This document shows, piece after piece, positions 42,301-54,422 of a stretch of 64,000 nt of DNA. A model generated the notes under the pieces. That model searched no databases. It was given only the letters and a program-made list of their open reading frames with translations, and was not told the origin of the DNA. The number at the start of each line of letters is the position of its first letter. Positions within the stretch are counted from its first letter, which is position 1. Source of the DNA: Paralvinella palmiformis (taxonomy: Eukaryota; Annelida; Polychaeta; Terebellida; Alvinellidae). The stretch is from NCBI GenBank assembly GCA_025642065.1, contig JAODUP010000156.1:467001-531000 (forward strand), read 5' to 3'. The position numbers were made by a program, and so were the translations under genes.

Positions 42301-42429
42301 AAAAAATCATTCGGTAGTGATGCAATGAGTGTTTTTATTGTGAGATGAGCACGACCCACAAGGACACTGGACCCGCATTTCCATTCTTCAAACAAGTGGT
42401 TTGTTCGGGAGTCACCATCAACAGTCACA

Positions 42430-43132
42430 TCATGTACATTCCACAGGAAGGTCTGTACATTGGAGGGATACAGCGGAGAGTTGTCTTGTTGGTTCCTTTC
42501 TTGATGTAAGAATGTCTTTCATAATAATGCTTTGGACAACCCCGGTTGAATAATTTCCATGTCTAAGATATCACTAATATTTTGACATCTGACTGACACC
42601 TCATTTTATATAGCGAATTTTGTTACCCTAGATTAACGATAATTGTAGTCAGGCTCTGAATGAATGGCTATATTCAATGTCTTTAATTTTAAGAAATCCA
42701 TGGGTCATGGCTTCATCCTTCTAAATTGCAATTAATATCCCTTATGTCATTAAATAAAGGAGAGTCTTAGCTTTGTTACAAATGGAAGCCAAATGTTCAG
42801 AGCTTCACATATCTATATAATCAAATTATATCTAAGTAATATTGTTTACGTTGCCAGCCTAACATTGAAATTAATCAATTACAATTAAAGACTGATTTAT
42901 ATATAATTATTAATTTGGTTAGTTTTGGTTTATGAAGTCAATTATCAATAAAAATTGTTAAATAATTTACACATGCATACATGTTCTTAAGACAATTTGA
43001 AAGCTATTGGGCCGGGGAAAATTACCGGATTCTGAATAAGCAACGAGACAAATGTCCTGGACCCGTAAATAACAGACCATTTGCGTCTCCCTCATTTGGG
43101 GTAGCCAGCCATTTCGGCTATTATTATTATTC

Positions 43133-43165
<33 letters not shown>

Positions 43166-43357
43166 ACTAGTACTGAAGCAGCTTACCTCAGACCAGCAGA
43201 GAGACAAGAAACTTGAAAAGTTAAAACTCAAACTAAAAACCTATTTTTTCTAGTCCATTATGGCCATTAATACTTTTAGTCACGTGTGTTTTATTGTAAA
43301 ATCTGCAATCAAATTAATATTTCTTATTATTTAATAATAATAATAATAATAATATGT
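42430..43357. other. Intergenic sequence without supported genes
   Basis: AT-rich with an (ATT)n tract at about 43120-43163. No exon or repeat family identified by eye. Confidence 0.4.
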
Positions 43358-43670
43358 GATATTTATATAGCGCCCTATTCAGCTAGAAGCTGCTCTAAGG
43401 CGCTTTACAATATTATTATCCCCGACTCAGACCTGTTTCAACCGAGCACACATATCAACTCCCGATGGAACATACAACGGATGCTGCCATTATAAGCGCA
43501 AAATGTTACTCAAACACATGGTCATCGCGTCCTGTCAAGTACTCATTATTATGGATGAGTGAACCAATCGCCAACATGACAGCATTGCAGCTCACTGAAC
43601 CTCGAACCCGCAACCCTTTGACTAGGGGTCGTACGCTCTAACTAACTGCGCTATCACGGCTTTACCTGTA
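43340..43670 (-). mobile_element. SINE family D (tRNA-derived, GGCGC tail)
   Basis: Minus-strand head AGCCGTGATAGCGCAGTTAG with AGAGCGTACGACCCC, box B GCGGGTTCGAGG, and a tail reading GCGCCTTAGAGCAGC...GAATAGGGCGCTATATAAATA. An (ATT)n tract ends the element at about 43337-43353. Tails of this GCGC-TATATAAATA kind are widespread in animal SINEs, which is general knowledge. Confidence 0.75.
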
Positions 43671-43672
43671 CG

Positions 43673-45499
43673 TAATTGGTGTTTTTATGATACGTACAAC
43701 ACGCTGTGAAGCGTCTTGCGTCTAAAAGACGTGCTCCGTAAATATGACATGAAATAAATAATTAAAAAATATTTATGAATAAAATGATAGTGAAGGACCC
43801 GGGAACCAACCATGTAGTCGAGATGGCTTCCCTAAGGTCAATATGTTGTTGGTCGAGATGGCTCGGGAGACGAGATGTCTAATATTACAGGTAAGATTTG
43901 TGTTACAGCGTTAAATTAATATTGAAGATTTCTATGAGCATTATAGGCGAATTTATTGAAATATAAATAGAACATATTAATGATGCTGTTTATTGCTGAT
44001 TATTATTATTGGCAGATCTTCACTATCTGCTGTTCATAAATACATATTTCATACGACGTAAGTTAGTAAACGTAAACAGCATACAGAACCTCGTATAGTC
44101 TAAATGAAGAAAAAAACTTCATTAATTATATATTAGATTCACCAAAATCATCTCTACTCATTATGCACTCAATGAGATAACACTATAATTCACCCCCCCC
44201 CAACCCCCTTCCGGTATCATTCTACTTGATAAAAGTACAACTCCTACACACAATTAAAAGGACTGAGAGACTTTCGGGTTGGTAATAAATATTATTTTCT
44301 AAAAATGACTAGAATAAATTATTGTTATTGTTCTTTAGATATAAACATTGAAGGTGCGTGATCACCGGGAGGGCGCCACTATGGTCTAACTGGTAGCGCG
44401 GTTGGCCACAAGGTCTGAACCTCCCGGGTTCGAATATGGACGCGATCATGTCCATTGGCCCATTTAGCCTGCTTTGTGCACAAAGGTGGCTGTAAAACAT
44501 TTTTTTTAAAACGTCATCAAACACGTGTCCGCACAAGACGATTATGTTAATATATAAAGCACTTAATATCTAATTTACAGGTTACATATTTCCTATATTA
44601 GTATATTTAGACCTACAAATTAACCGTCACAATGAAACGAGCAAATTTGATCCAATAATATAATCATATTTCGACGCAGTTCCGCCAATAAATGTTCACA
44701 GATCTATGATTTAATATTCAATCGACTAATGATAGACGATAAATTGGGTTATTTACCATCAGATGGCAAAGTTTACAAAAACGTTTGAGTACTTAACACT
44801 ATTAGCATATTCTATCTTCCAATACTGTTTATAGGCTAGACGTTGTCTTTTACAGACAAGACGTCAAATATTAGAGAACCGGTACTTTGATATCAGAATC
44901 ACAGGTGTAATAAAATATCATTGATACATTTATTAAAATTAATATTTTCCTACTAGTCTATTTTTTTAATAAATATTTACGAGCAATCCGATAAAATCCT
45001 TGCGCCTCTGGACATCCTATGTTTATAGCTGGTTGATGAAGTTGGTGATTTATTTATAATTATTTGACGTGGATATTAGGAGCAGTTCCTGTGAGGAGAT
45101 ACAAACAAATTTAGGGAACTGACTTAAATCAACTTATACATGTAATAGCTTAGATCATGGGGGAGGGAGAGGGGGAGGGGGTGGGTGGGTTGGTGAGATG
45201 TTTGGAATGTAAACTGACCTATAAAGGTTATTTGTTTACATCCAGCTATCGGTGTCCGTTTATATGTGTTCTATTTCATATTTATGATTATGATTATGAT
45301 AGATGTTTTACGGCCAAAGTAAGTAATTTATTCACTAACGACATCGTGATATAATAGTACAGGTACATAATATGTTCAATTGTCTATCCATAAATGTGAT
45401 GTTGTTAGCCAGGACGGCCGATAGCCATAAGGACTGTCTTCCCCGGCGCCCCGAGAGTAATTAAACACAAATTAAAACAAATAAATCAACAATGATTGG
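43673..45499. other. Intergenic sequence with one SINE A
   Basis: Contains SINE A at 44371-44500. A CAG with GTAAGA donor-like site at about 43892 follows a short frame with ATG at 43823, which I cannot connect to any exon. A G-rich run sits at about 45157-45195. Nothing else is supported. Confidence 0.4.
44371..44500 (+). mobile_element. SINE family A variant
   Basis: GGGCGCCACTATGGTCTAAC, CTGGTAGCGCGGTTGGCCAC head, CCGGGTTCGAATATGG box B, then CCATTTAGCCTGCTTTGTGC and AGGTGGCTGTAAAACATTT. The middle body is deleted. Confidence 0.75.
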
Positions 45500-45690
45500 A
45501 TGATGATGATCGGTGTTTTACAGCCACTTTTTTGTACATGGTAGGCTAAATGGGCCGAGCGACCTCCGAGGGTAATGAGGCGAAGTGAAAGACGAAACAA
45601 CCTTCAGATATGCCCACGCCGAGATTCGAACACGGGCGGGTGGCAGTGATCTGTGGTCCAACGCGCTACCGCTAGACCACGGAGGCGCCC
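45498..45690 (-). mobile_element. SINE family A, full length with target duplication
   Basis: The minus-strand head ends at 45690 (GGGCGCCTCCGTGGTCTAGC in reverse), with box B and the full body to the GATGATGATC tail. Direct repeats AACAATGATT at 45488-45497 and 45691-45700 bracket it. Confidence 0.85.
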
Positions 45691-45924
45691 AACAATGATT
45701 CGAGATGATGTGAAATAACGATTGGTGAGTGATGGTGAAGGTAGATCAATCTAATGTATCAGTATGCTGGTGTCCGATCGTGGAGTCTGTCGCTAATGCA
45801 AGTCAGCCCGGAGGGAAGGGGGACCAAACATCAATGGAAGAAAGCGGGCACCGGATTAGTCCGATGAGATAATACTGATAGGGTCAACCATGTAAACATG
45901 TGTGGTAGATGAGTATAGGATTGT

Positions 45925-48900
45925 ATGTCAACATTGAAATCTCAGCGATTGGTACAAAATTATCAGTTAGTAATATATAAAGTATCAAATGTTTACAGTG
46001 TACGCTATTTTGTGCGAGGGCATTCTGAGCACGTGGTATTGTTACAATGTTCAATTTGGATGCAGTATGATTTAATAAATGACTTCTTTAATCTAGATTT
46101 AAAAACATTTCTGTTCTGGATTGAAAGCATGCCGTTGCTCATGGAGTTCCATATCGATGGGACTTGGTGCAATGGGAGCAGGGACGAGAACTTAGTTCGC
46201 GGTATTCATCGGAATATATGGTCAGGATGTTTTAAATTGGTTTTGTTCTGGTTATGCGCAATAAAATAGGTTCGAAAAGAGCAAGGTAGTGAGTCATGTT
46301 TGTACTCGTGGGCGAACAGTGCACTTTGGAATTGATAAGGATCTCGAATTTGTAGTATATTGCTATGTCTAAAAAAGTGGATCTGTATGTGAGTTATAGA
46401 CTTTGTTATTAATTATCAGAATAGCTCTCTTCTGGGTAGATTCAAGTTTATTAATATGGATTGACGATCCCCATGCTTGGATGCCATACATCAGGTGACT
46501 TTGCACCAAAGAGAATTAAAGTGATTTGAGGATATCGGGAGCTGATATGTGTTTAACTCTGTTCAATGCAAATAGCGATCGTGGTATTTTAGATTTTAGC
46601 GTGTTGATGTGATATTTCCATGTTAAATTTTGATCCATATAGATGCCAAGAAAATGTATTGACTTTTCTGGTTGGTCACTCCCAATTCGAATTAGATTAA
46701 TGCCATTCAGTGTAATCGCCGTAGTTTGCGGGAGGTTTGGTATTTTGATAGGTGGGCTGAACAACGGATAATTGGTCTTTTTTACGTTTAGTGATAATCT
46801 ATTTGCACAAACCAGTCGTTTAATTTAACCAGTTGATTGTTGATTGTGTTGTGTAGAACAGCATGATCTGCGTGTGACATATATTAAGGTGCATGGTGTC
46901 ATCAGCAAAGGAAAGTAGGGATAGATCAGTGCAATATGTAATGTCATTTATGTTGAAGGGAAGAGGATTGGTCCCAAAATAGATCCCCTTTGGAACACCG
47001 CAGATTACTTATAATTTTAGAGATCGAATCTGATTGAATTCTGTATTTTGATATCGATCGGAGAGATAACTGTTAAACCAATCATTAAGTGTACCTCGGA
47101 TTCCTTAAAAAAATTATTTTGCTAAAAGAGCTTCATGGTTAATAGTGTCAAATGTTTTAGATAAGTCCAAAAACAACCCTAATGTTATTTCCTTTGAATG
47201 TTTATCATTTGCGTCCAAAATGTACTTGAGGAGGTGCATGATTGGGTATATTGTTGAATGTTTTCTTCTAAAGCCATATTGGTACAGAACATTATTAGTT
47301 CCTAGAAAATGAATTAGTTTCTTCGCCACAATTTTGTTCCGAATAATTTAGAATATTCCGGAAGGATGCTAATAGGTCTATATTTATTGAAGAGGTTCTT
47401 GTTTCCTGATTTGAATATCGTGATCACTTTAGCTAGTTTCATTTTATCAGGGAAAATTCCCGACTCAAAAGAAAGGTATATGTATAAGGGGGTCTGCTGT
47501 GTTCCAAATGGATTCTTTGAGGAAAGTTTAGTAGAAATATTGTCATGTCACGTGCTAGTTTTGGCTTTGAGAGAGTTGCATGTATTTATGAGTTCTAAAA
47601 GGTGAACAGGTTCCATAAAGAAAGTGTCCTGGCATCGGAAATCCGGATTGAGATAACGAGGAAAGCTTTTCTGATGTGTGGGGAAACTGACTCGCCGGTA
47701 TTGTGTCCTATGTTGGCAAAGAACGTATTAAAAGGATTAGCAATTTGATCTGGGTGCGTTATGACCACCCTGTCAGAGATGAATTCAGTAGGCATTGAGG
47801 CTATCTTAGAACTAGTGGAGAGCAGAGGCTTCAAAAGTAACCAGGTTTTTTAAATATAATTTTTAATTAGTTTTAGATAATCTCTATAGTATTGAAATTT
47901 TGCTTGTCGTTTAATTCGTAAGAAAATCTTACGGAATAATCTATATTTAGAGTTGTTTTCAGTTGTTGACGTATTTAGCTTTCGGCGGTATAATTTGGCC
48001 TTTATTTTGGCAAATTTCAAAATTCCCTGTGTAATCCAAGGTTCACGTTTTCTTTGGCTTCGTCTACAAGTTATAGTTCTTACAGGGAATGATCGCTCGT
48101 AAAACAGATTTATTATTTCCAGAAATAAATTATATGAGGTATTTGCGCATTTGGATGAGGTAATATTTGAAAAGTCGGCTTTAGACAATAGATTATTAAA
48201 TTTAGCGACATTTTGGGGTTTGTAGGATCCTGATAGTTGAGTATTGTTCGGGTTGATCTCGAGCATGCTTATATATGATTGTAAATATCCAAAAATGATC
48301 CGACACGTCTGTAGTGATGATTCCGGATTTGGTTGCGCAGTTCTGTATATTAATATACGCATGATGAATGATTGATACAGATAAATCGGTGATTCTGGTA
48401 GGCTTGGTAATGAGGGGGGAGAGTCCGAACGAATATATATTCTCTATGAAAGAGTTTGCTCAAATTTTAGCAGATCGATGTTATTATCACCCAAAATAAG
48501 TACTGATTTATGTTCTTCGTTAATGTTATTTAGTGCTGTGTATAAATGGCGGATAAAGTCACCTATATCCGCAAGTGGTGGAGTATTGGGACGATAGAGT
48601 ATAGCAATAATACTGGATTTGTTCCCTATATGGGCGTTTCCTATTTCGACAAATAGGGATTGATAAACATGAGAAACAAATACTGAAAGATCTTGTCTTA
48701 CGGTCTATTGTAGATGCTCGTTTATATATAGTTCAACGCCCCCTCGTCCTCTCACGGTATCTGGTTTTGTATATAATTGGATGATAGCCGTCTATGGAAT
48801 AATTTACCATTTTAGTGTATATGGAACACTTCGGTCAGCCCTATAAAGTCTAGTTTGTTAGAGCCTGGATTCATCGTACACAGTAAATCGTAAAGGTCAC

Positions 48901-49129
48901 CCCAATGGGACGTTATGCTCTGGTAATTGATACAAAAAGGGCTCACTGTTTTGAATCTGTCTAGATTGCTAAATTCTTCGGGAGAATAATAGTTGCAGGT
49001 GTTATCTATTGACCCAATAGTGTCGTCTTCACTAAAATTTTCATTTTCCATATCATTACAAAAAAGTTGTGCGAAGTCATACATTCTCTCGGTCGCAACC
49101 CGATGATCAAGTGTTACACTATCGGCCAT
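45925..49129 (-). mobile_element. Jockey-type LINE, nearly complete but inactivated
   Basis: Read on the minus strand: an N-terminal segment and the endonuclease start (SPFCINYQSITSHWGDLYDL, then LDFIGLTEVF, near 48830-48960). A spacer with KREPWITQGILKFAKIKAKL follows (near 48030). Then come reverse transcriptase motifs LFLDLSKTFDTINHEALLA (47120-47180), GVPKG (46990), FADDT (46895-46909), FLGIYMDQNLTWKYHI (46620-46670), and the C-terminal pieces HLMYGIQAWGSS and KLESTQKRAI down to about 46000. Frameshifts and stops interrupt it in at least five places. Motifs fit the Jockey superfamily; the exact clade is not assigned. Plus-strand frames at 45925-46269 and 47366-47605 are its shadows. Confidence 0.85.
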
Positions 49130-50811
49130 TGAACTAAAGGGTCATATGATGTTATCGTGCAAATGAGCAATATTAATACTCGGATATCCTCACTTTGAGA
49201 GGTTTCAGTCAAATTATACGTGAATAAAATGTGGACATTTATGGGAGTAATACAAGCCTAATACTTTTTACCTCGAGTAGGTACTCCGAGTACCTACTTG
49301 TAATACCTACTCCGAGTAGTTTATATTCCAAGCAGGATTGTGATGGAAGAAATATTTCTGAATTAAAAAATTAAATGGTAAATTAATTTGTGGATTAAAT
49401 TTGTTTGCTCGTTTTAAACATTGAACGGGGGGAAATTCCTAAATAGCAATATCTCTGTATAGATTATGGGTATGCTATGTGGTGGTGACACTATGTTGTG
49501 TATAGGAACCAAAGTTCTGGATCATTTTGGTTCCAGTATATTGTTAACACCACATGTAAATGCTAAAATTGTAAAAATGGTATATTAATTTGTGGATTTA
49601 ATTTTTTTGTAGGAAACTTCAATTCCAATTCCAATTCAAAATTTCTCGATTCCAATTCCGATTCCATTTTTTTTAAATAATCAATTTCATTTCCGGAATT
49701 GAATTGACCCCATATCTGCCCCATTCAGATATGCACATGCCGAGATTCGAACTCAGGTGGTAGCGATCTGTGATACAACAAGCTACCAGTTAGACCACGG
49801 AGACGCCCTCATTTAGATAGTAAAGAAGTCTTATGATGATGATGATGAGGAGGATGATGATGATGATTATAGATCTGATGATACAAAGGATTGGGAAGAC
49901 GATAGGAATCTGACGGGAAAAGATTCGTTTTTGAAATTTATAAAACCACAAAGAGAAATATGAACATCTCTCTTTTTAGTTACATAAATATTGTATCACT
50001 TCGTAAAACGAAGAATTCGCTGGAAAATAGCGATATCTTGTACCCGGATGTAACATTTAATTAAGATCATTTGTTTTATAATTAAATATTCTCAGTAATG
50101 GAATACATTATTTTAATTTTCTCGATTTTGTTTATTTTATGGCGTGTGAGATAAGTGATCGTCCCAACAAAAAGTTAGTTGACAATATTTTAATTTCTGA
50201 GGATTTTATTAATAATTTTGACATCCGTATTCATTCTACAACTAAATAACATCCAATGATATTTAAGAATGAAATTTTAGATACGTGCACGACCTCTAGC
50301 GCGGAAATTAGAACCAAATGACGTCCTTGTTATATTGGAATATTGGAGAATTAGTCTCGACATGTGGGATCATACCTCTGGATCAGGTAAACAATAACAA
50401 CTTAATATTTAATGTGAAAGGTTATCGTGTAGTCAGTTTATCATTTTGATCTTTGGTTAAAAAAAACACGTCGATAAAACGTGTTTAATAAATTGTGAAT
50501 TTCATCTTAATATCGACATAGATATATATACAATATTAGGTAAGGATATTTAATTTAGATAATAATCAGTAAGTAATGCTGGATATTACAGGTCAAGTGT
50601 CTCTATTGTTGTCTTCCCAATGACCACAAATAATAAGTGAATTAACTTATCAATTGAATGTATTAAAGTGTATGAGTATATAGGAGTCGGCAAAGGTATA
50701 ACAAAATGTATTACTATATATTGTAGATATAGATAATTATTGTTGATAATTATTAATTATTATTATCATCATAAATCACACGAAAACAGTTCGGGTATTA
50801 TCTGTTATCAG

Positions 50812-50853
<42 letters not shown>

Positions 50854-50950
50854 GCCCGGACAGAGAGTGAGAGGGGGAACCGGGAGAGACTTTACAAAGG
50901 AAATCCCCTTGTAAAAGAAACCCGATTGACGTCACAAGATGTCCGCCGTT
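49130..50950. other. Intergenic sequence between LINE and minus-strand exon
   Basis: Holds a short inverted repeat at 49276-49298, a SINE A fragment at 49724-49809, a (GAT)n-like tract at about 49836-49866, and a (CA)n tract at about 50813-50849. No gene is supported. Confidence 0.5.
49724..49809 (-). mobile_element. SINE family A, head fragment
   Basis: Plus-strand text ATTCGAACTCAGGTGGTAGC and TACCAGTTAGACCACGGAGA is the box B to box A head in reverse; the body is missing. Confidence 0.75.
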
Positions 50951-50954
50951 TAGG

Positions 50955-51503
50955 TTACGGTGGAAGTTGACATCCGTCGTCAGTAGTATGACGTCGCCGG
51001 AAACAGCTGTTCGGGTCACTCGAACACGCCATACCGGCTTCAGATCCGATTGTCGTGTAGACGTGTTCGTGTGACGTCATATCCTTACTAGTGGGGTCTA
51101 GCGATGTGTACGTTTCATCATTTATCGTTTCCGGATCACGTAGAACTGCAGGATTTTCGAGAACACTCGGAATAGCCGAAGCCCGTGGATTATCCGGATA
51201 ACACCCGAGATCCGTATTTTTTGGAACACCTGCATTACCTGGATTATCTGGAGCAACTGACTTGTACTTTTCGATTGAACGCCTGGCCAAATCTCGGATT
51301 CTTCTGGCCTCCTCCAAATCCCACAATTCCATGGATTGGCGACTTCTGCGTGATGTCATCGAATGACGCGTACTTACGTCATAGGCGACAGATGATGTTG
51401 ACGCCTCCACGAGCGATGTATGACGCCGACTTTCACGTACAAGTGGCTCCGCCTTACCGCGTCGTAGAAGGGGCCTCCCCTCGCCATTATTCATCGCACT
51501 ACG
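50955..51503 (-). CDS. Terminal exon of minus-strand gene A (Tyr-motif tail)
   Basis: 183 codons including TAA. On the minus strand the acceptor TATAATTTCAG leads into CGTAGTGCG, and the frame is open to the stop at 50955-50957. The protein is basic first (RPLLRRGKAEPLVRESRR), then has a helix-like ELWDLEEARRIRDLARRS, then Pro/Asp-rich text, and ends with tyrosine motifs (DETYTSLDP and EHVYTTIG) and FRRRHTTDDGCQLPP. YxxL and YxxI are the kind of sites used by SH2 or adaptor proteins in cytoplasmic tails, which is inference. No transmembrane segment is in this exon. Upstream exons are not identified; a low-confidence start candidate exists near 53725. It resembles the exon at 58229-58830. Confidence 0.6.
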   Translation of the reverse strand, partial: RSAMNNGEGRPLLRRGKAEPLVRESRRHTSLVEASTSSVAYDVSTRHSMTSRRSRQSMELWDLEEARRIRDLARRSIEKYKSVAPDNPGNAGVPKNTDLGCYPDNPRASAIPSVLENPAVLRDPETINDETYTSLDPTSKDMTSHEHVYTTIGSEAGMACSSDPNSCFRRRHTTDDGCQLPP

Positions 51504-51667
51504 CTGAAATTATATTTACAAATATAAACTCTTAAGATAAATTGAACATCGCTCAATCAAATCGACAAGTTATAGAACAATGGCACAACATGTGATGGGG
51601 ACACATTTATAGTAGATCTATAAGATTTAAACAACGTCCTGACACAGAACTGATCGTATATATGTAT

Positions 51668-52596
51668 ATGTGCGTTCTTCCAGAACAAATAATGCGTTTG
51701 AGAAAATAACGGCAACATTCGTGCATTTATTAATGTGTGTGTGTGTTTTTTGTTTTTGTTAGGGTACATATAAAGAGGCAACAGGCACAGAGCATCAACA
51801 TATCTAAACATCCTTCGAGACCTACTTCCATAAATCTAAATACAAATACAACTATACGTACATTAATCTAAAAATAAAATATTCCATACTATTGATAGAT
51901 GTGTGCGTATACCTAAGCATGTGTCTGGTCTACTCATCAGCCTGTGGGAACCAGCTAATTCGCTTTTCGTACGCGACAAATAGTCACGCCCACAGGAAAG
52001 CGGCTACATGCAGGCTACGTACAAAAAGCGGAAGCACGTAAAAAACATACCATTTGATACCACAGCTCGCAACAAACAACGCGTGCGTGTGGTTCAATGG
52101 TGACTTACTACGTACATGTAACTATTTTGACACCACAGTTTACATTCAACAGTAATTTTCTGTGGTCCAAAAGAAACCTGTATATAAAACATTTCGACAC
52201 CTCAGATGCTGATCTCAGCTTTATTCTGGGTACGAATAACTGAATAAATCCTACCTATATGAACCATGTATATCGGTACACGTCCGACTAGTCTGGGGTC
52301 GAAGTTATTCTCTAACCTAAGTGACGATTGATGTTTTATGGCCACTTTTGTGCACAAGGTAGGCTAAATGGGCCGAGCGACTTCCAAATGTAATGAGACG
52401 AAGTGAAAGACGAAACAACCTTCAGATATACGGGCGGTAGTGATATGTGGTCCAGCACCCTACCGCTAGACCACGGAGGCGCCCTCTCTAACCTAAGTGA
52501 AAAGTTAGACCGTTTATATACCCTCAGCGTGTCAACAAACATTACAGTTTGTTAAGCACGTGAGACAATGTACACTAACTCAGTACGGACTCACTT
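51668..52596 (+). repeat. Large GT-headed repeat, copy 2 (interrupted by a SINE)
   Basis: Left flank TGTGCGTTCTTCCAGAACAA, a short GT tract, TTAGGGTACATATAAAGAGG, then the same body as 39770-40996 up to TCTAACCTAAGTGA at 52324. It resumes at 52485 and ends near GGACTCACTTACC. Confidence 0.85.
52325..52484 (-). mobile_element. SINE family A, nested in copy 2
   Basis: Tail TGATGTTTTATGGCCACTTT, the body, and head GGGCGCCTCCGTGGTCTAGC in reverse; part of box B is missing. The 16-bp target duplication TCTCTAACCTAAGTGA lies at 52309-52324 and 52485-52500. This is the same target as the SINE B at 40385. Confidence 0.9.
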
Positions 52597-52796
52597 ACCA
52601 TTCGTTTGCTGAGGACTATCAAGAGCCGGTTAGCCGGTGACCAGTCTAACAATGGATGATCGTAAGAACATCATAAACAACTAGATACAACATTACCTAC
52701 AACATCTCAATATTAGTATGTTGTCTTTGTTTACACTGACGACCAGACGCTTTTAAGTTCTACACTGACGGTCAAAAGCTAACTACCGCCAGATTG

Positions 52797-52862
52797 TTTT
52801 AATAACATATAGGCCTAATAACATATAGGCCTAATAACATATAGGCATAATAACATATAGCA
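52797..52862 (+). repeat. 16-bp tandem repeat
   Basis: About four units of TAATAACATATAGGCC with a degraded last unit. Confidence 0.9.
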
Positions 52863-52922
52863 GGCAGATTAAATAAACACACACAGCACTGAAAATTGTT
52901 TACATCCGAAAAGGCACGCACG

Positions 52923-52932
<10 letters not shown>

Positions 52933-52971
<39 letters not shown>

Positions 52972-53023
52972 ACCATATTGACGTTCAGTTATAGGATTGT
53001 TTAACCATTAAACTGGTCACGTG
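52933..53023 (+). repeat. (TA)n tract plus inverted repeat CACGTGACCA/TGGTCACGTG
   Basis: A TA tract at about 52934-52965 is followed by CACGTGACCA (52966-52975). Its reverse complement TGGTCACGTG lies at 53014-53023, and a CG/GT-rich tract comes after. Confidence 0.8.
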
Positions 53024-53662
53024 TGGGTCTGTGCGTGTGTCTGTGCATGGGTGGGCGCGCGCGCGCGTGTGTGTGTGTGCGTACAGTTAATCTGTATATA
53101 CATATTACCTGGTTATACTGTTTAACTTTAAAACACACACACACACACTCGATGGTACATCAATTCTGATATACAAGCTGATTACATGACGAGACAATAT
53201 AGTCATATGTATGTAGCTCGATGTAACTCTGCACTATCCAGTAAGTTGCCTTCATTCAATTTTTCCATTACGTGGAAGAAATGGAATCATATCCTTTCTA
53301 CTTGTAAATTAAACTCACAAACTAAGAAAACCCTGAAAAGTGACATTTTAGCTACATAATCAGGGATCTATCAAATATAATAACAGTTATTGTAGTCAAT
53401 GTATGCTCGTCGCTTCTTAAACATCTGATTCCTTGATATCAGGTCCTCGTAATTCCACATTTATCAATGACCCAAAACCAGATTTGCAAAAACCATTATT
53501 AAGTCGACAAATTTATTTATAATTAGCGTCAAAGGGAAGACAGCTTCGGCTACACTGGTTCCCCAATTTCCATATAGATCTATATATTATAGATGATAAC
53601 ATTACAATACGTGTACATTATAATATTGAAATGAGAAATAAATACTTACTTATTTACTTCAG

Positions 53663-53726
53663 TCTGTAAAGTCGCCAGTCATTATTATTATTATTGTCGT
53701 CGGTGGAGACTTCATCCGTTGTCATA
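53663..53726 (-). CDS. Tentative first coding exon on the minus strand
   Basis: On the minus strand an ATG near 53726 gives MTTDEVSTDDNNNNNDWRLY and then RL before a GTAAAT donor-like string. It could start gene A (50955-51503), but no intermediate exon is found and the Asn run is just an (AAT)n tract. Very uncertain. Confidence 0.2.
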
Positions 53727-53895
53727 AAATGTTCCCGGTCATCTTCTTTATATTATCTCTGTTTTTATCAAATAATGATCCACTTAATCTCGATCATAAT
53801 TCAATGAGAGCTCAAAACTGTCTTTATCCAATCAACAATCAGTTTCAATGGTCTGCTATAAGATCAGTTCCGAACAGCCATCGATCAATCTGTAT

Positions 53896-54030
53896 ATCGA
53901 TCAGTAGCGTGGTTAACCACAGGTCTCGACCATCTGGGTTCAAACATCGGCCGAGCTCTTGTCTAAATGGTGTTTCATCTTTCACTTCGCCTCATTACAC
54001 TTTGAAGATACCTCGGCCGATTTAGACGAT
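53896..54030 (+). mobile_element. SINE family A variant
   Basis: AGTAGCGTGGTTAACCACAG head, CTGGGTTCAAACATCGGCCG box B, then TTCATCTTTCACTTCGCCTC and GATACCTCGGCCGATTTAGA body; diverged. Confidence 0.6.
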
Positions 54031-54095
54031 CGTTTATCATCTAAACAAAGATCCTCTCTACATCGTAATGATTTTTACCGATTAGTATCTGGCAA

Positions 54096-54152
54096 GTACA
54101 CCTACACCTACACCTACACTTACACCTACACCTACACCTACACCTACACTCA
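54096..54152 (+). repeat. (CACCTA)n hexanucleotide
   Basis: About nine units with one CACTTA variant. It is not the TTAGGG telomere repeat. Confidence 0.9.
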
Positions 54153-54222
54153 ATCATAAACATCGTCTAGTTAATGACAAAGACGATGATTATCTTTAAA
54201 CCAAACACACACACTCAATTTA

Positions 54223-54228
<6 letters not shown>

Positions 54229-54284
<56 letters not shown>

Positions 54285-54332
54285 TAGAGAGATAGAGAGG
54301 GAGAAAGATAGGGAGAAAGAGAGGGAGTGATG

Positions 54333-54366
<34 letters not shown>

Positions 54367-54368
54367 GT

Positions 54369-54420
<52 letters not shown>
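54229..54420 (+). repeat. (CA)n, (GA)n and (GT)n microsatellite cluster
   Basis: CA run to about 54265, GA-rich run to about 54330, then GT/GTAT run to 54420. The GT run forms the head of repeat copy 3. Confidence 0.9.

Positions 54421-54422
<2 letters not shown>

Noticed and set aside
41924..42428. Antisense Pro/Phe-rich ORFs of 121 and 133 codons
   Set aside because: They translate the irregular G-rich minisatellite and have no independent support.
45925..46269. Plus-strand ORF of 114 codons
   Set aside because: It is the antisense of the LINE reverse transcriptase C-terminus; the minus strand reads coherent LINE text there.
54096..54152. Interstitial telomere-like tract
   Set aside because: The hexamer is CACCTA/TAGGTG, not the animal TTAGGG, and the tract is short.
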